Source: Rhodospirillales bacterium (GTDB taxonomy: Bacteria; Pseudomonadota; Alphaproteobacteria; Rhodospirillales; Magnetospirillaceae). From it: 33,322 bases of DNA. The DNA is taken from NCBI GenBank assembly GCA_015654615.1, contig JAATGN010000407.1:1-33322 (forward strand), written 5' to 3'. Below, in pieces: positions 31,877 through 33,322 of the stretch (the first letter of the stretch is position 1; each line of letters starts with the position of its first letter). The notes beneath the pieces are model-generated. The model was not told the DNA's origin. It ran no database searches and saw nothing but the letters and a program-made list of their open reading frames with translations. Made by a program: the position numbers and the translations under genes.

Positions 31877-32362
31877 ATGCAGGGAAAAAAATCGGTCATC
31901 CAGGAGCTGAACAAGCTGCTCACCGGTGAACTGACCGCCGCCGACCAATATTTCGTCCATTCGCGCATGTATGAGAACTGGGGCTTTTCCCAGCTTTATC
32001 AGCATGCCGAACACGAACGCATCGAGGAATTGGAGCATGCCGCCCTGCTCATCCGCCGCATCCTTTTTCTCGAAGGAACGCCGGACGTCGCCTCGCGCTC
32101 GCCTTTGACCATCGGGACCACCGTCCCGGACATGCTCAAGGCCGACCTGGCCTATGAAGGCCAGGTGATCGCCGCCCTGAAAAGCGCCATCGTTCTTTGC
32201 GAAACCGAGCAGGATTTCGAAACGCGGCGCATCCTGGTCAAATTGCTGGAAGACACGGAAGAAGACCATACCTATTGGCTCGAACAGCAGTTGGGACTGA
32301 TCGACAAGATCGGCTTGGCGAATTATCTGCAGTCCGCCACCGGTTCGGACCTTGGTACCTAG
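31877..32362 (+). CDS. bfr: Bacterioferritin, ferroxidase-type subunit
   Basis: E18, E51, H54, E94, E128 and H131 present by residue count; heme-ligand position 52 is Leu. Confidence 0.95.
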   Translation: MQGKKSVIQELNKLLTGELTAADQYFVHSRMYENWGFSQLYQHAEHERIEELEHAALLIRRILFLEGTPDVASRSPLTIGTTVPDMLKADLAYEGQVIAALKSAIVLCETEQDFETRRILVKLLEDTEEDHTYWLEQQLGLIDKIGLANYLQSATGSDLGT

Positions 32363-32371
32363 GCAAGAATT

Positions 32372-32418
32372 CGGTGGGGCCGGATCGCCGGCAGGCAGAC
32401 CGGCGCCACCGCGTTTTT
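32372..32418 (+). terminator. Terminator-like hairpin between the two bfr genes
   Basis: cggtggggccgg (32372-32383) / ccggcgccaccg (32400-32411), 11 of 12 paired, followed by cgttttt. Confidence 0.5.
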
Positions 32419-32443
32419 CCGTCCTGAGCGAGGGAGCGCAACG

Positions 32444-32923
32444 ATGAAGGCGAGCAAGGGAATCAACGGGCATCTGAACAAGGTGCTGCGTCATTATCTG
32501 ACCGGCATCAATCAATATTTCCTGCATGCCCGCATGTTGAAGAACTGGGGATTCCAAGGTCTCGGCAAGCGCGAATACAAAGCGTCGATCGCGCTGATGA
32601 AGGAAGCCGACGAACTGATCGAACGCATCCTGTTTCTGGAGGGCCTGCCCAATCTGCAGGATCTGGGAAAACTGCTGATCGGCGAGGACGTCCCCGAAAT
32701 CCTGAAAAACGACCTCGAACGCGAAACCGCCGCGCGGGCCGAGTTGGTCATAACCATCGCCAAGACCGAGGAATCGCAGGATTTCGTCAGCCGCGACCTG
32801 CTGACCGAAATGCTCGAAGAAACGGAGGAACGCATCGACTTCTACGAGACCCAGATCGATCTTCTGGGAAAAGTGGGCCGGGAAAACTATCTGCAGTCCG
32901 CCGTCGGCGAAATCGACGATTAG
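32444..32923 (+). CDS. bfr: Bacterioferritin, heme-type subunit
   Basis: Met52 retained; ferroxidase positions substituted (Y18, L51, E54, I131). Confidence 0.94.
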   Translation: MKASKGINGHLNKVLRHYLTGINQYFLHARMLKNWGFQGLGKREYKASIALMKEADELIERILFLEGLPNLQDLGKLLIGEDVPEILKNDLERETAARAELVITIAKTEESQDFVSRDLLTEMLEETEERIDFYETQIDLLGKVGRENYLQSAVGEIDD

Positions 32924-32978
32924 CTGTTGGGCTCGTTTCGCCCCCTCGTCTTATCGATCCCTGAATGAATAAGGAAAA

Positions 32979-33056
32979 GTGGCACCGGCGTCCCTGCCGG
33001 TGTCCGCCGCTGGCGCGGCGGAGTCTTTTCTCCACCGGCAGGGACGCCGGTGCCAC
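32979..33056. repeat. Long inverted repeat of the GTGGCACCGGCGTCCCTGCCGGTG family
   Basis: Perfect 24-bp arms 32979-33002 and 33033-33056; internal tccgccgc-tggc-gcggcgga. Confidence 0.92.
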
Positions 33057-33073
33057 CGAACTCTTTTCCTCTT

Positions 33074-33101
33074 TAGAGCCCGTTAAAAATTAACCGCTCT
33101 A
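33074..33101. repeat. Minimal GAGCC...CGCTC palindrome flanked by TA
   Basis: TA-gagcccgttaaaaattaaccgctc-TA. Confidence 0.6.
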
Positions 33102-33163
33102 TTTATGAAATCGTCATTGCGCGTTCCGCACCGACCGAGGTCGCCCCTCCTGGGTGAAAATGC

Positions 33164-33243
33164 CGTCACTGCGAGCGCAGCGAAGCAGTCCAGGACAGCC
33201 TGGCACTCTGGATTGCCGCGTCGCTTCGCTCCTCGCAATGACG
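33164..33243. repeat. CGTCA(T/C)TGCGAGCGCAGCGAAGCA... interspersed palindromic repeat
   Basis: Imperfect palindrome cgtcactgcgagcgcagcgaagcagtcc...ggattgccgcgtcgcttcgctcctcgcaatgacg; spurious ORF reads SLRGAKRRGNP, a commonly seen translation of this repeat. Confidence 0.85.
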
Positions 33244-33255
33244 GCGTTTTCTTGT

Positions 33256-33322
33256 TAGAGCGGTTTGCGACCAAACGGGATCAATCCCTGTACCCTCGCC
33301 CCGGCGAAAGAGCTTGTGACGC
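33256..33322. repeat. Terminal part of a second copy of the 20874-21209 element (runs off right edge)
   Basis: TA-gagcggtttgcgaccaaacgggatcaatccctgtaccctcgccccggcgaaagagcttgtga aligns with the reverse complement of the 21140-21207 end with few mismatches. Confidence 0.8.

Noticed and set aside
33164-33243. CGTCATTGCGAGCG... palindrome as a CRISPR repeat or novel element
   Set aside because: Single unit without spacers; resembles a repeat type widely dispersed in proteobacterial genomes.

Overview
GC-rich alphaproteobacterial (Rhodospirillales-like) chromosomal window. Most of it is conserved housekeeping sequence: pgpA-cinA converging on HiPIP-ratA/COQ10-lipA-lpd-pdhC-pdhB-pdhA, then ftsB, eno, kdsA, pyrG and secG. 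The left end holds envelope genes: the 5' end of a squalene-hopene cyclase, a PhyH-PagL pair, mlaA-mlaC, a tripartite RND pump and a TetR regulator. The right end holds a bfd/bfr iron-storage locus. Accessory material comprises (i) a GxxExxY (PD-(D/E)XK-like) gene bounded by near-perfect inverted repeats and lodged between lpd and lipA; (ii) an aminotransferase-MFS pair plus a two-gene module (128-aa protein and an IrrE/ImmA-like protein lacking HExxH) between ftsB and eno; (iii) a family of GAGCG-ended palindromic elements, several flanked by TA, two of which supply the TAG stop codon of the upstream gene. The strongest unlisted signal is a 23-bp imperfect palindrome, aaacgRtaccgNactgtttcgtt, found three times. 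Each copy sits at a putative promoter driving shc, mlaAC or the RND operon, which suggests a local TetR-controlled envelope/hopanoid/efflux regulon. All assignments come from reading the sequence; no database search was run.
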